Shown: piece after piece, positions 48,496 to 56,893 of the stretch
Layout of the letters: every line of letters begins with the position of its first letter
Position numbering within the stretch: the first letter of the stretch is position 1
Assembly (NCBI RefSeq): GCF_016429255.1
Contig: NZ_JAELUG010000008.1
Coordinates: forward strand, 31,447 to 95,446
DNA from: Rhizobium sp. ASV8
Lineage (GTDB): Bacteria > Pseudomonadota > Alphaproteobacteria > Rhizobiales > Rhizobiaceae
Direction of reading: 5' to 3'
Length of the DNA stretch: 64,000 bases
Made by a program: the position numbers and the translations under genes
Notes under the pieces: generated by a model
Databases searched by the model: none
What the model saw: only the letters and a program-made list of their open reading frames with translations
Told to the model about the DNA's origin: nothing

Positions 48496-49548
48496 TTGAA
48501 CGGACAGGAATTGGTTTCTTCTTCATCGCGCCAGCCCCGCACCGCGAGCGACGCCAATCACTTCATCCTGACGTTCGAGAACAATCGGTTCGCCAGTGAG
48601 CTCTTCGGTCAGTTCGATCAGAACTTGAAGCTGCTTGAGGAGCGTCTCGGCATCGATGCCCGGGCGCGCGGCAATTCCGTCGTCATAACAGGCGATGTGC
48701 CGGCCACCAATCAGGCACGCCGGACGCTCGATTATCTCTATGACAAACTGCAAAAAGGCGGCAATGTAGAGCGTTCCGACGTAGAAGGCGCAATCCGCAT
48801 GGCGGTTGCTGCCGACGATCAATTGACGCTGCCGACCATGGAGAGAAAAGCGAAGTTGACGATGGCGCAGATTTCGACGCGCAAGAAGACCATCATTGCG
48901 CGCACGCCGACGCAGGATGCCTATATGCGGGCGCTGGAACGGTCCGAAATGGTTTTCGGCGTCGGTCCTGCCGGCACCGGCAAGACCTATCTCGCCGTCG
49001 CGCACGCCGCCCAGCTTCTGGAGCGCGGCGCCGTGGAAAAGATCATCCTGTCGCGCCCGGCCGTCGAAGCCGGCGAGCGTCTGGGCTTCCTGCCCGGTGA
49101 CATGAAGGAAAAGGTCGATCCCTATCTGCGTCCGCTCTATGACGCGCTCTATGACATGATGCCGGGCGACAAGGTCGAGCGCGCCATCACCGCTGGCGTC
49201 ATCGAGATCGCGCCGCTCGCCTTCATGCGCGGTCGCACGCTTGCCAACGCCGCCGTTATCCTCGACGAGGCACAGAACACGACATCCATGCAGATGAAGA
49301 TGTTCCTGACGCGTCTCGGCGAGAATTCGCGGATGATCATCACGGGCGATCCGAGCCAGATCGACTTGCCGCGCGGCGTCAAATCTGGCCTGGTCGAGGC
49401 GCTGCAGCTGCTTGATGGCGTGGAGGGCATTACCACCGTCCGCTTCAAGGATACCGACGTCGTCCGCCATGCGTTGGTGGCACGCATCGTCCGGGCCTAT
49501 GACTCGACCTATGCGACCCAGGCCGAGGAAAGCAATCCGCAGATCTGA
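48496..49548 (+). CDS. PhoH-family ATPase (PhoH-like protein)
   Basis: A 350-residue P-loop protein. It starts with TTG at 48496 behind a strong AAGGAG site. A short KH-like N-terminal region (about 20-95) precedes the ATPase with Walker A VGPAGTGKTYLAVAHA and Walker B NAAVILDEAQNTT. PhoH-like proteins next to ybeY and miaB are thought to act in RNA metabolism; the name comes from phosphate-starvation induction in E. coli. Function in rhizobia is not established. Confidence 0.94.
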   Translation: MNGQELVSSSSRQPRTASDANHFILTFENNRFASELFGQFDQNLKLLEERLGIDARARGNSVVITGDVPATNQARRTLDYLYDKLQKGGNVERSDVEGAIRMAVAADDQLTLPTMERKAKLTMAQISTRKKTIIARTPTQDAYMRALERSEMVFGVGPAGTGKTYLAVAHAAQLLERGAVEKIILSRPAVEAGERLGFLPGDMKEKVDPYLRPLYDALYDMMPGDKVERAITAGVIEIAPLAFMRGRTLANAAVILDEAQNTTSMQMKMFLTRLGENSRMIITGDPSQIDLPRGVKSGLVEALQLLDGVEGITTVRFKDTDVVRHALVARIVRAYDSTYATQAEESNPQI

Positions 49549-49565
49549 TCCGCGGCGCGACATCA

Positions 49566-50072
49566 ATGGCAGAACTCGATATACAGATCAGCGTGGAGGA
49601 GGGCGATTGGCCCTCCGAAGAGCAGTTGCAGTCGCTCGCCGAGCGCGTGCTGGGTGAGGCTGCTGCTTATCTCAAGAAACACGAAAAGCAGCCTTTCCCG
49701 AAAATGGCGCCCGAATTGTCGCTGGTCTTTACCGACGACGCCTCGATCCGCGAGATCAATGCGGAATGGCGCTCGCAGGACAAGGCGACGAACGTACTTT
49801 CCTTCCCAGCCTTTCCGCTCGAGCCTGGCGGTAAGCCCGGTCCGATGCTCGGCGATATCATCATCGCCCGGGAGACGGTGGAGCGCGAAGCCATCGATCT
49901 CGAGAAGAGCTTTGACGACCATTTGACCCATTTGATGGTGCATGGTTTCTTGCATCTCTTCGGCTACGACCATATGAATAATAGCGAAGCCGAAAGAATG
50001 GAGGGGCTGGAGACTCGCATTTTGGCTAGTCTTGGCCTATCTGATCCCTATGCGGGACAAGACCCCATTTGA
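49566..50072 (+). CDS. ybeY: Endoribonuclease YbeY
   Basis: A 168-residue metal-dependent RNase involved in 16S rRNA 3'-end maturation and ribosome quality control. The metal-binding histidines are in HLMVHGFLHLFGYDH (H-x3-H-x5-H). DDASIREINAEWR and TNVLSFPA are family motifs. It follows phoH after 17 bp and precedes the CBS-domain gene, the usual order. In S. meliloti YbeY loss affects symbiosis and sRNA-linked phenotypes. Confidence 0.96.
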   Translation: MAELDIQISVEEGDWPSEEQLQSLAERVLGEAAAYLKKHEKQPFPKMAPELSLVFTDDASIREINAEWRSQDKATNVLSFPAFPLEPGGKPGPMLGDIIIARETVEREAIDLEKSFDDHLTHLMVHGFLHLFGYDHMNNSEAERMEGLETRILASLGLSDPYAGQDPI

Positions 50073-50097
50073 TCTGAACCCTGTCTGACCAGGAACA

Positions 50098-51273
50098 ATG
50101 AGCGACTTTACGACAAGACCGGCCCCCGAGGCCAAAGACGGAGCCGATGCAGCCTCCTCCGATGAGGCAGGCAGTAGTAGCAACGGCAAGCGATCTCAAT
50201 CTTCATTCTGGGCGCGTGCAGCGCGCATTCTCCGCCCGGCGCAGGGCGCCGCGCGTTTGCGTGAGGATCTCGCCGACGCGTTGATGACCAATGCGGCCGA
50301 TGACGACGCCTTTTCGCCTGATGAGCGGGCGATGCTGCACAACATCCTGCGCTTCCGCGAAGTTCGCGTCGAAGACGTCATGGTGCCGCGCGCCGATATC
50401 GAGGCGGTGGATCAGAACATCACCATCGGCGAGCTGATGATCCTGTTCGAGGAAAGCGGCCGTTCGCGTATGCCCGTCTATGCCGAAACGCTGGACGATC
50501 CGCGGGGCATGGTGCATATCCGCGACCTCCTGTCCTATGTCGCCAAACAGGCCCGCAACAAGCGGCGCGCCGGCAGTGCCAAGACAGCTAACGCCGCGGC
50601 GACGGGTGCGGCTGCCGCCGAAAAGGCGCCACGCTCGGCCAAACCGAATTTCGATCTGTCGCGCGTCGATCTGCAGAAGACGCTGGCCGAGGCCGGCATC
50701 ATCCGCAAAATCCTGTTCGTCCCGCCATCCATGCTGGCCTCTGACCTCCTGCGCCGCATGCAGGTCAACCGTACGCAGATGGCACTTGTGATCGACGAGT
50801 ATGGCGGCACGGACGGCCTGGCCTCGCACGAGGATATCGTCGAGATGGTCGTCGGTGACATCGACGACGAACACGATGACGATGAGGTCATGTTCAAGCG
50901 CGTCTCCGAGGACGTCTTCGTTGCCGATGCGCGCGTCGAGCTGGAGGAGATCGCCGCGGCGATCGGTCCGGATTTCGACATCGTTGAGCAGGTGGACGAC
51001 GTGGACACGCTCGGCGGCCTGATCTTCTCGGCGCTTGGCCGCATTCCGGTCCGCGGCGAGCTTGTGCAAGCGCTGCCGGGTTTCGAGTTTCATATCCTCG
51101 ATGCCGATCCGCGCCGCATCAAGCGGGTGCGCATTACCCGCAAGCGTCATCCTGCTCGTCGACGGCCGACCGTCAAGCTGGAAGGCGAGACGGGGGCGCC
51201 GGATCGTGACTTGCCGTCGCCGGAAGTCATTGCCGAGGAAACACCGGTCGAACGCAACGCCGCCAGCCAATAA
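50098..51273 (+). CDS. CorC/HlyC-type CBS-domain protein
   Basis: A 391-residue protein with paired CBS domains (about residues 85-275) and a C-terminal CorC_HlyC transporter-associated domain (about 285-365). The first CBS has VRVEDVMVPRADIEAVD and SGRSRMPVYAETLDDPRGMV; a charged Ala/Arg-rich insert (about 155-185) separates it from the second, VIDEYGGTDGLASHEDIVE. No transmembrane part is present, so it is the short, soluble CorC form. In E. coli CorC/YbeX also sits beside ybeY and lnt and is linked to magnesium and ribosome metabolism. Confidence 0.92.
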   Translation: MSDFTTRPAPEAKDGADAASSDEAGSSSNGKRSQSSFWARAARILRPAQGAARLREDLADALMTNAADDDAFSPDERAMLHNILRFREVRVEDVMVPRADIEAVDQNITIGELMILFEESGRSRMPVYAETLDDPRGMVHIRDLLSYVAKQARNKRRAGSAKTANAAATGAAAAEKAPRSAKPNFDLSRVDLQKTLAEAGIIRKILFVPPSMLASDLLRRMQVNRTQMALVIDEYGGTDGLASHEDIVEMVVGDIDDEHDDDEVMFKRVSEDVFVADARVELEEIAAAIGPDFDIVEQVDDVDTLGGLIFSALGRIPVRGELVQALPGFEFHILDADPRRIKRVRITRKRHPARRRPTVKLEGETGAPDRDLPSPEVIAEETPVERNAASQ

Positions 51274-51351
51274 TTGCCGCTTCGGCGGGACAAATCGTCA
51301 ATTCTTTGAAAGACTGCCGCCAGTTGATTCGAAGTTGGACGGAGCTGGCGC

Positions 51352-52953
51352 ATGGAATGGCTTTCGGGCAGGGTGATCCTCGTCTGGGGTTTCAAACGTG
51401 CGTTGCTTGCGATCTTGGCCGGTGCCGTCGGGGTGCTGGCGCTGCCGCCTTTCGGTTTTTTTGCGGCGATGTTCGTCTCCTTCACGCTGTTGGTCTGGCT
51501 GCTCGACGGCGTCGCGGCCAGTCCCGATAGCGGGCTTTTCGGCCGGTTGTGGCCGGCCTTCTTCACGGGCTGGCTCTTTGGCTTCGGCTATTTCGTCGCC
51601 GGTCTCTGGTGGCTCGGCCATGCGCTGCTGATCGATGCCGAGGAGTTTGCCTGGGCGCTGCCGTTGGCAATTCTCGGCTTGCCGGCCTTTTTGGCGATCT
51701 TCTACGGCGTGGCGACGGTGCTCGCGCGGATCCTGTGGTCCGACGGCATGGGCCGCATCGCAGCGCTTGCCTTCAGCTTCGGCTTGCTGGAGTGGCTGCG
51801 GAGCTTCCTCTTTACCGGCTTCCCCTGGAATGCCATCGGCTATGGCGCCATGCCTATTCCGCTGATGATGCAGTCGGCACATCTGATCGGCGTGCTAGGG
51901 GTGACCGTCCTTGCCGTCTTCGTCTTTGCCGCACCCGCGCTGCTCGGCACGCGCCAGGGGCGGCTGCCAGGTATCGGGCTTGCGATTGTGATTGCCGTCG
52001 CCCATGTCGGCTACGGCTACTACGCTTTGAACCTGCCGGAGGCGCCCGCGGCCAGCGGCAAGGCGACGCCGGTCGTGCGCATCGTTCAGCCATCGATCGA
52101 CCAGCAGGCGAAGATGGATACGGATGCCGACCGCACTGCCATCTTCGGCAAGCATCTGGCGCTCTCCGTGCAGCCGCCGGCCAATGGCGGCAAGCGTCCC
52201 GATATCATCGTCTGGCCAGAGACGGCTGTTCCATTCATCCTGACCGACAACAGGGACGCGCTTGCTCGCATCGCCGATCAGCTGGAGGACGATCAGGTTC
52301 TGATCACCGGCGCCGTCCGCGTGGAGGACATGGGGCCAGGTACCCCGCCGCGCTATTACAATTCGATCTACGTCATCGACGGCCGCGGCCAGATCATTGA
52401 CGCATCGGACAAGACCCATCTCGTGCCTTTCGGCGAATACGTGCCCTTCGAACACATCCTGAACTACCTCGGCATCGAGAATGTCGTGGAGCTTCCGGGA
52501 GGGTTTTCAGCTGCCACCAAGCGCCGGCTGCTGACCATGCCCGACGGCATCAAATTCTACCCGCTGATCTGCTACGAGATTATTTTCCCGAACGAGATGA
52601 CATCGGAAATCCGGCAGGCAGATGCCATTCTGAACGTTACGAATGACGGTTGGTTCGGAGATACGCCTGGTCCTTACCAGCATTTCCTGCAGGCAAGAGT
52701 GAGAGCGGTGGAACAGGGACTGCCTCTGATTCGCAGTGCCAATACGGGCATTTCAGCCTTCGTCGATCCGCATGGGCGCGTCCTCTCCGGGATTGGCTAT
52801 AATCAGCAAGGCTTCATAGATACTACCCTGAGTAGTGCAACTGTGTCCGGTATCGACGATAAAGCCCGGAAAACATACTATTGGTTGATTGTCGGTCTGG
52901 TCGGCCTCGTTGCCGTCGTTTCACGCATGGGTTTTATTTCAAGGGTGAATTGA
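51352..52953 (+). CDS. lnt: Apolipoprotein N-acyltransferase
   Basis: A 533-residue inner-membrane enzyme that adds the third acyl chain to lipoproteins. Six to eight transmembrane helices lie in residues 15-235. The periplasmic nitrilase-fold domain holds the catalytic triad: Glu in VWPETAVPF, Lys in SDKTHLVPFGEYVPF and Cys in YPLICYEIIFP. Length is typical. It ends the miaB-phoH-ybeY-corC run and precedes praR by about 150 bp. Confidence 0.96.
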   Translation: MEWLSGRVILVWGFKRALLAILAGAVGVLALPPFGFFAAMFVSFTLLVWLLDGVAASPDSGLFGRLWPAFFTGWLFGFGYFVAGLWWLGHALLIDAEEFAWALPLAILGLPAFLAIFYGVATVLARILWSDGMGRIAALAFSFGLLEWLRSFLFTGFPWNAIGYGAMPIPLMMQSAHLIGVLGVTVLAVFVFAAPALLGTRQGRLPGIGLAIVIAVAHVGYGYYALNLPEAPAASGKATPVVRIVQPSIDQQAKMDTDADRTAIFGKHLALSVQPPANGGKRPDIIVWPETAVPFILTDNRDALARIADQLEDDQVLITGAVRVEDMGPGTPPRYYNSIYVIDGRGQIIDASDKTHLVPFGEYVPFEHILNYLGIENVVELPGGFSAATKRRLLTMPDGIKFYPLICYEIIFPNEMTSEIRQADAILNVTNDGWFGDTPGPYQHFLQARVRAVEQGLPLIRSANTGISAFVDPHGRVLSGIGYNQQGFIDTTLSSATVSGIDDKARKTYYWLIVGLVGLVAVVSRMGFISRVN

Positions 52954-53084
52954 CCAAAAAACCCTAAAATTGCATAGTGCTACCTATCCGCCTTTTAAAC
53001 GTAGACTGGAGGCCTTGGGGGCGTCGGCTGCAACGTGGCGTTATAGGGGTGGAGAAGGGTACCGGGTGGCAGGTCCTGAATTCA

Positions 53085-53098
53085 ACCTATGTTAGGGT
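53085..53098. promoter_or_regulatory. Candidate operator dyad before praR
   Basis: ACCTA and TAGGgT are arranged around a three-base centre, right over the ribosome-binding region of praR. TTAGGGT here is also the reverse complement of ACCCTAA at 52961-52967. Helix-turn-helix repressors often bind such dyads; autoregulation is inferred. Confidence 0.35.
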
Positions 53099-53101
53099 AA
53101 A

Positions 53102-53524
53102 ATGATGATTGAAAACAAAAAGAAGCCGAACCCCATCGACATTCATGTCGGTAGCCGCATACGCCTCCGCCGCACGATGCTTGGCATGAGCCAGGAAAAG
53201 CTCGGCGAAAGCCTCGGAATTACGTTTCAACAGATCCAGAAATACGAAAAGGGCACCAACCGTGTTGGCGCCAGCCGCCTCCAGAATATCTCCAGCATCC
53301 TCAATGTCCCGGTTTCCTTCTTCTTCGAAGATGCCCCGGGTGAGCACACGGCCAATGCGGGTGGCATGGCCGAAGCATCCAGCTCCAACTATGTCGTCGA
53401 TTTTCTGTCCTCTTCAGAGGGGTTACAGCTCAATCGTGCCTTCGTGAAGATTTCCGATGGCAAGGTCCGGCGCAAGGTCGTCGAGTTGGTCAAGGCGCTC
53501 GCTGCCGAGGCCGATGCTGAATAG
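53102..53524 (+). CDS. praR: XRE-family transcriptional regulator, PraR/PhrR type
   Basis: A 140-residue repressor of the Xre fold. The helix-turn-helix lies at about residues 20-75: GSRIRLRRTMLGMSQEKLGE and LGITFQQIQKYEKGTNRVGA. The C-terminal part (about 95-140) is helical. Rhizobial PhrR/PraR has this sequence pattern; PraR represses quorum-sensing and biofilm genes in R. leguminosarum, and phrR is low-pH inducible in Sinorhizobium medicae. Another ATG lies one codon downstream. A terminator follows, separating it from metK. Confidence 0.88.
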   Translation: MMIENKKKPNPIDIHVGSRIRLRRTMLGMSQEKLGESLGITFQQIQKYEKGTNRVGASRLQNISSILNVPVSFFFEDAPGEHTANAGGMAEASSSNYVVDFLSSSEGLQLNRAFVKISDGKVRRKVVELVKALAAEADAE

Positions 53525-53557
53525 GCATTTCGAGGGGGCATCGGAATGCTGAAGTCG

Positions 53558-53583
53558 AAAGGCGGTCGTTTTGGCCGCCTTTT
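53558..53583 (+). terminator. Intrinsic terminator after praR
   Basis: AAAGGCGG and CCGCCTTT, an 8-bp perfect stem followed by T residues, 34 bp after the praR stop. Confidence 0.8.
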
Positions 53584-53711
53584 GTGCATTTACGGCAAAA
53601 TTTTATCACTTCGGCCGAGATATAAAGATATATTTATGTCCTTGTTCGGCTTGTTTTTCGAGGCGGAGACGAATATCAAAAGCGGAGTTTGTTCTTTGAG
53701 GGGAATCCCGC

Positions 53712-54965
53712 ATGCGCGCGAATTATCTGTTTACGAGTGAGTCTGTTGCCGAAGGTCACCCGGATAAAGTTTGTGACCGCATTTCCGACGAAATCGTCGA
53801 TCTGGTTTACCGTGAGGCCGCAAAGACCGGCGTAAATCCATGGGGCGTGCGCATTGCCTGCGAGACCCTTGCCACCACCAACCGTGTCGTCATCGCTGGC
53901 GAAGTTCGTCTGCCGCCGAGCCTGATGAAGAAGGACAAGGACGGCAACGACGTCATCAATCCTTCGAAGTTCAAGGCCGCCGCCCGTCGCGCCATCAAGG
54001 ATATCGGCTACGAGCAGGACGGCTTCCACTGGAAGAAGGCGCGCATCGACGTGCTCCTGCATTCGCAGTCTGCCGATATCGCCCAGGGCGTCGACAATGC
54101 TGCCGACCAGCAGGGTGACGAAGGTGCCGGCGACCAGGGCATCATGTTCGGCTACGCCTGCAAGGAAACGCCTGATCTCATGCCGGCGCCGATCTATTAT
54201 TCGCACAAGATCCTGCAGCTGCTCGCAACCGCCCGCAAGAAGGGCGACGGCGAAGTCGCCAAGCTCGGCCCGGATGCCAAGAGCCAGGTGACCGTCCGCT
54301 ACGTCGACGGCAAGCCGTCCGAAGTGACCTCGATCGTGCTTTCCACGCAGCATCTCGACGACAGCTGGGATTCGAAGAAGGTTCGCGCCGTTGTCGAACC
54401 CTATATCCGCGAAGCGCTCGGCGACCTGAAGATCGCCTCCGATTGCAAGTGGTACATCAACCCCACGGGTAAGTTCGTCATTGGTGGTCCGGACGGCGAT
54501 GCAGGCCTCACCGGCCGCAAGATCATCGTCGACACCTACGGCGGTGCAGCTCCTCATGGCGGCGGCGCCTTCTCCGGCAAGGACACGACCAAGGTCGACC
54601 GTTCTGCTGCCTATGCGGCTCGCTACCTCGCAAAGAACGTGGTCGCTGCCGGCCTTTCCGACCGTTGCACGATCCAGCTGTCCTACGCCATCGGCGTCGC
54701 TCAGCCGCTGTCGATCTATGTCGACCTGCATGGCACGGGCAAGGGCGTTACCGAGGATCAGGTTGAAGCGGCTATCCGCAAGAACATGGACCTCTCGCCG
54801 ACCGGCATCCGTCGTCACCTCGACCTCAACAAGCCGATCTACGCCAAGACCTCGGCCTATGGTCATTTCGGCCGCAAGGCCGGCCGTGACGGTTCCTTCT
54901 CCTGGGAGCGCACGGACCTGGTAAAGGGCCTCAAGGAAGCTGTGAAGGTCAAGGAAGCCGCATGA
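53712..54965 (+). CDS. metK: S-adenosylmethionine synthetase
   Basis: A 417-residue enzyme making SAM from methionine and ATP. It has [20 protein letters not shown] at the N-terminus, [16 protein letters not shown] (family signature 1) and [19 protein letters not shown] (signature 2). It is slightly longer than E. coli MetK because of an insertion after residue 55, as is usual in alphaproteobacteria. The ~130-bp leader after the praR terminator does not show a recognisable SAM riboswitch. It overlaps trmB by 4 bp. Confidence 0.97.
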   Translation: MRANYLFTSESVAEGHPDKVCDRISDEIVDLVYREAAKTGVNPWGVRIACETLATTNRVVIAGEVRLPPSLMKKDKDGNDVINPSKFKAAARRAIKDIGYEQDGFHWKKARIDVLLHSQSADIAQGVDNAADQQGDEGAGDQGIMFGYACKETPDLMPAPIYYSHKILQLLATARKKGDGEVAKLGPDAKSQVTVRYVDGKPSEVTSIVLSTQHLDDSWDSKKVRAVVEPYIREALGDLKIASDCKWYINPTGKFVIGGPDGDAGLTGRKIIVDTYGGAAPHGGGAFSGKDTTKVDRSAAYAARYLAKNVVAAGLSDRCTIQLSYAIGVAQPLSIYVDLHGTGKGVTEDQVEAAIRKNMDLSPTGIRRHLDLNKPIYAKTSAYGHFGRKAGRDGSFSWERTDLVKGLKEAVKVKEAA

Positions 54966-55663
54966 TCGATACCGAGCGCCGGTCGCGGGCGACGGAAGCA
55001 TTCTTCGGGCGGCGCAAGGGTAAGGCCTTGCGCGGCCAGCAGGCGGAAACGCTGGAAGCTTTGCTGCCGCAATATATCGTCGATCTCTCCGCTCCGGCGC
55101 CGCAGCCGCTGAATGATCTCTTCCCGGTGCAGACCGAGCGTCTGCGCCTGGAGATCGGTTTCGGCGGCGGCGAGCATCTGATTCACCGGGCGCTGGAACA
55201 GCCGACGACCGGTTTCATCGGTGTCGAGCCCTTCGTCAATTCGATGCAGAAGTTGCTTGCGCGTGTCGGCGAGACCGGTGCGCGCAATATTCGCGTTTAC
55301 AACGACGATGCCACCCAGCTGCTCGACTGGCTGCCGGATGGCTGCCTGGACCAGATAGATCTGCTCTATCCGGACCCCTGGCCGAAGAAGAAGCACTGGA
55401 AGCGTCGCTTCGTCTCGCAGGTCAATCTCGCGCGCTTTCATCGCGTGCTGAAGCTGGGAGCTCTCTTTTGCTTCGCCTCCGACATCGACACTTATGTCAA
55501 CTGGACGCTGCAGCACTGCCATGCGCATGGCGGTTTCGAGTGGACCGCGCGCAATGCCGCCGACTGGCTGACGCCCTATGAGGGCTGGCCAAGCACGCGC
55601 TACGAGGCCAAGGCCCGGCGCGAAGGGCGGTCGTCCGCCTATTTGACCTTTAGGAAAATCTGA
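54962..55663 (+). CDS. trmB: tRNA (guanine-N7-)-methyltransferase TrmB
   Basis: A 233-residue methyltransferase that makes m7G46 in tRNAs. It shows [18 protein letters not shown] (SAM motif I), [11 protein letters not shown], the [17 protein letters not shown] motif of the family, and a C-terminal segment [12 protein letters not shown] that contacts tRNA. Its start overlaps the metK stop (ATGA), so SAM producer and SAM user are co-expressed. Confidence 0.96.
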   Translation: MIDTERRSRATEAFFGRRKGKALRGQQAETLEALLPQYIVDLSAPAPQPLNDLFPVQTERLRLEIGFGGGEHLIHRALEQPTTGFIGVEPFVNSMQKLLARVGETGARNIRVYNDDATQLLDWLPDGCLDQIDLLYPDPWPKKKHWKRRFVSQVNLARFHRVLKLGALFCFASDIDTYVNWTLQHCHAHGGFEWTARNAADWLTPYEGWPSTRYEAKARREGRSSAYLTFRKI

Positions 55664-55680
55664 TCGCCTGAATTGAGGCT

Positions 55681-55738
55681 GAAGCAAGTGATTGCTTCTG
55701 TCGCATCATCTCATCAGGGACCGCCATGCAAGGCGGTC
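55681..55738 (+). terminator. Two tandem hairpins after trmB
   Basis: GAAGCAA/TTGCTTC (55681-55698, four-base loop) and GACCGCC/GGCGGTC (55719-55738, six-base loop). Neither has a T run. They may stop or stabilise the metK-trmB transcript. Confidence 0.45.
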
Positions 55739-55820
55739 TGGATCATGTGCATTCGCCGTACGCGGGCCGGTTCGGGGGGCCTTGCGAACGATGAGCTTCA
55801 CCGTCGAGCGATGCCCGCAG

Positions 55821-56078
55821 TCAGTGCAGGCTGACCGTCTTCAGTTCATCTTCGGCAGCACGGTAGAAGGTGCTGGAGCGATTATCCGTTAGCAGAATCG
55901 GCGTGCCATCGGCGCCGAAAAGCGCCCAGAGGTCGACCTCCGGATCGATGTCCGGTGCTTCGGGAAAGCAGCGCGATACTTCGTTCCAGTCCATTTTTCT
56001 GATGTAGGCAACCTCACCGGCGCCAATATTGGCAAGCTCGGATTGGGTCAGGCGGGCAGTCGCTTCTTTCAACAACAT
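55821..56078 (-). CDS. DUF1150-family small protein
   Basis: An 85-residue protein, from the ATG at 56078 with a strong GGAGGT site six bases upstream. It shows the DUF1150 pattern: LTQSELANIGAGEVAYIRKM, then FGADGTPILLTDNRS and a terminal LKTVSLH. Members are common in alphaproteobacteria and very often lie next to a small heat-shock protein gene, as here. The biochemical role is unknown; a link to heat-shock or protein quality control is inferred from this pairing. Confidence 0.88.
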   Translation of the reverse strand: MLLKEATARLTQSELANIGAGEVAYIRKMDWNEVSRCFPEAPDIDPEVDLWALFGADGTPILLTDNRSSTFYRAAEDELKTVSLH

Positions 56079-56111
56079 CTTCGTACCTCCAGTGTGAGGG
56101 ACCAACGGCCC

Positions 56112-56161
56112 AGAGCATGATGCCGAAAAGTGTGAGCGGCTTTCGGCCGACATCATGCTCT
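56112..56161. repeat. Rhizobial palindromic repeat between hsp20 and DUF1150 genes
   Basis: AGAGCATGATG and CATCATGCTCT form perfect 11-bp arms, with inner CCGAAA/TTTCGG around AAAAGTGTGAGCGGC. The AAAGTGTG-AGCGG core is shared with 14721-14763. Confidence 0.75.
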
Positions 56162-56173
56162 AGTCATTTGATT

Positions 56174-56226
56174 CTAGAGCGGATTCAGAATTCAGACCGA
56201 TTCGGCCTGAAATCATCCGGCTCTAG
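56174..56226. repeat. Second palindromic repeat between hsp20 and DUF1150 genes
   Basis: CTAGAGC and GCTCTAG flank an inner palindrome TTCAG...CTGAA around CGATTCG. It stands 12 bp from the previous repeat and ends 10 bp before the hsp20 stop. Confidence 0.65.
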
Positions 56227-56235
56227 GCCGTTGTC

Positions 56236-56667
56236 CTACTGTGAGACCGAAATGTTAATTTTCTTTACTATGCGATCGGGTTCCGGGCGAATGAGGTCGA
56301 CCGAGAGCAGGCCGTTCTTCAGAACGGCGCCGAGAACCTGCATGCCGTCTGCAAGGACGAAGACACGCTGGAACTGGCGTGCGGCAATGCCGCGATAGAG
56401 ATAGTCGCGCTCGCCTTGTTCGATCTGTCGGCCTCGGATGAGAAGCTGATTCTCTTCTGTCGTCACATCGAGTTCGTCTTCGGAAAATCCGGCCACCGCA
56501 AGCGTGATGCGCAGTCGCTCCGGCTCACCGGATAGCCGGTCTGCCCGCATACGTTCGATATTGTAGGGAGGATAGCCGTCGCTGGCTTTGGAAATACGCT
56601 CCAGCGTCTTTTCCATAGTATCGAAGCCCAGAAGCAACGGGCTGGCAAAGGGAGTCATCCGGCTCAT
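56236..56667 (-). CDS. Small heat-shock protein, Hsp20/IbpA family
   Basis: A 143-residue alpha-crystallin chaperone that holds unfolded proteins during heat stress. The start is the ATG at 56667 with AAGGA upstream. The alpha-crystallin domain (about 35-130) has PPYNIERM, RITLAVAGFSEDELDV, LLIRGRQ and the conserved GLLSVDL region (a variant of the A-x-x-x-n-G-v-L motif, here GAVLKNGLLSVDL). The leader shows a ROSE-type RNA thermometer and an RpoH-like promoter. It belongs to the bacterial class A (IbpA-like) group. Confidence 0.94.
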   Translation of the reverse strand: MSRMTPFASPLLLGFDTMEKTLERISKASDGYPPYNIERMRADRLSGEPERLRITLAVAGFSEDELDVTTEENQLLIRGRQIEQGERDYLYRGIAARQFQRVFVLADGMQVLGAVLKNGLLSVDLIRPEPDRIVKKINISVSQ

Positions 56668-56722
56668 CGTCAAGTCCTTGGTATCAAGCGACCGCTCCGG
56701 ACCTGATCTTCAGCACCCGGTT
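56668..56722 (-). promoter_or_regulatory. ROSE-like RNA thermometer in the hsp20 5' UTR
   Basis: On the minus strand the Shine-Dalgarno AAGGA (56675-56679) can pair with UCGCUU (56686-56691), leaving the G bulged and closing a six-base loop. This is the hallmark U(U/C)GCU-AGGA hairpin of ROSE elements of rhizobial small heat-shock genes. An upstream CCGG...CCGG stem can form the second hairpin. The ROSE assignment rests on this pairing, position and gene type. Confidence 0.7.
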
Positions 56723-56728
56723 GACCTA

Positions 56729-56757
56729 ATATGGGAGTGCGCACCGATCTGTGCAAG
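56729..56757 (-). promoter_or_regulatory. RpoH-type heat-shock promoter of hsp20
   Basis: On the minus strand CTTG (56754-56757) lies 17 bases before TCCCATAT (56729-56736), a close fit to the sigma-32 pattern CTTGAA, then CCCCATnT. Transcription would start near 56720, giving a leader of about 53 nt. Confidence 0.6.
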
Positions 56758-56893
56758 ACACCATCGCTTCGCATCTGCGAGATCGAATTCATCCGTGAAA
56801 AATCGTTTGATGACACGGCATGCGAGCGCTTGACAAAGCCGGACCGGACCCGCGACAAAGCCTCTCGATCTGCACCGGAGGAAAGTTACAGAT

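Noticed and set aside
53584..53711. SAM riboswitch in the metK leader
   Set aside because: No SAM-II or SAM/SAH riboswitch pattern could be recognised; the leader is short and AT-rich. A covariance-model scan would be decisive.
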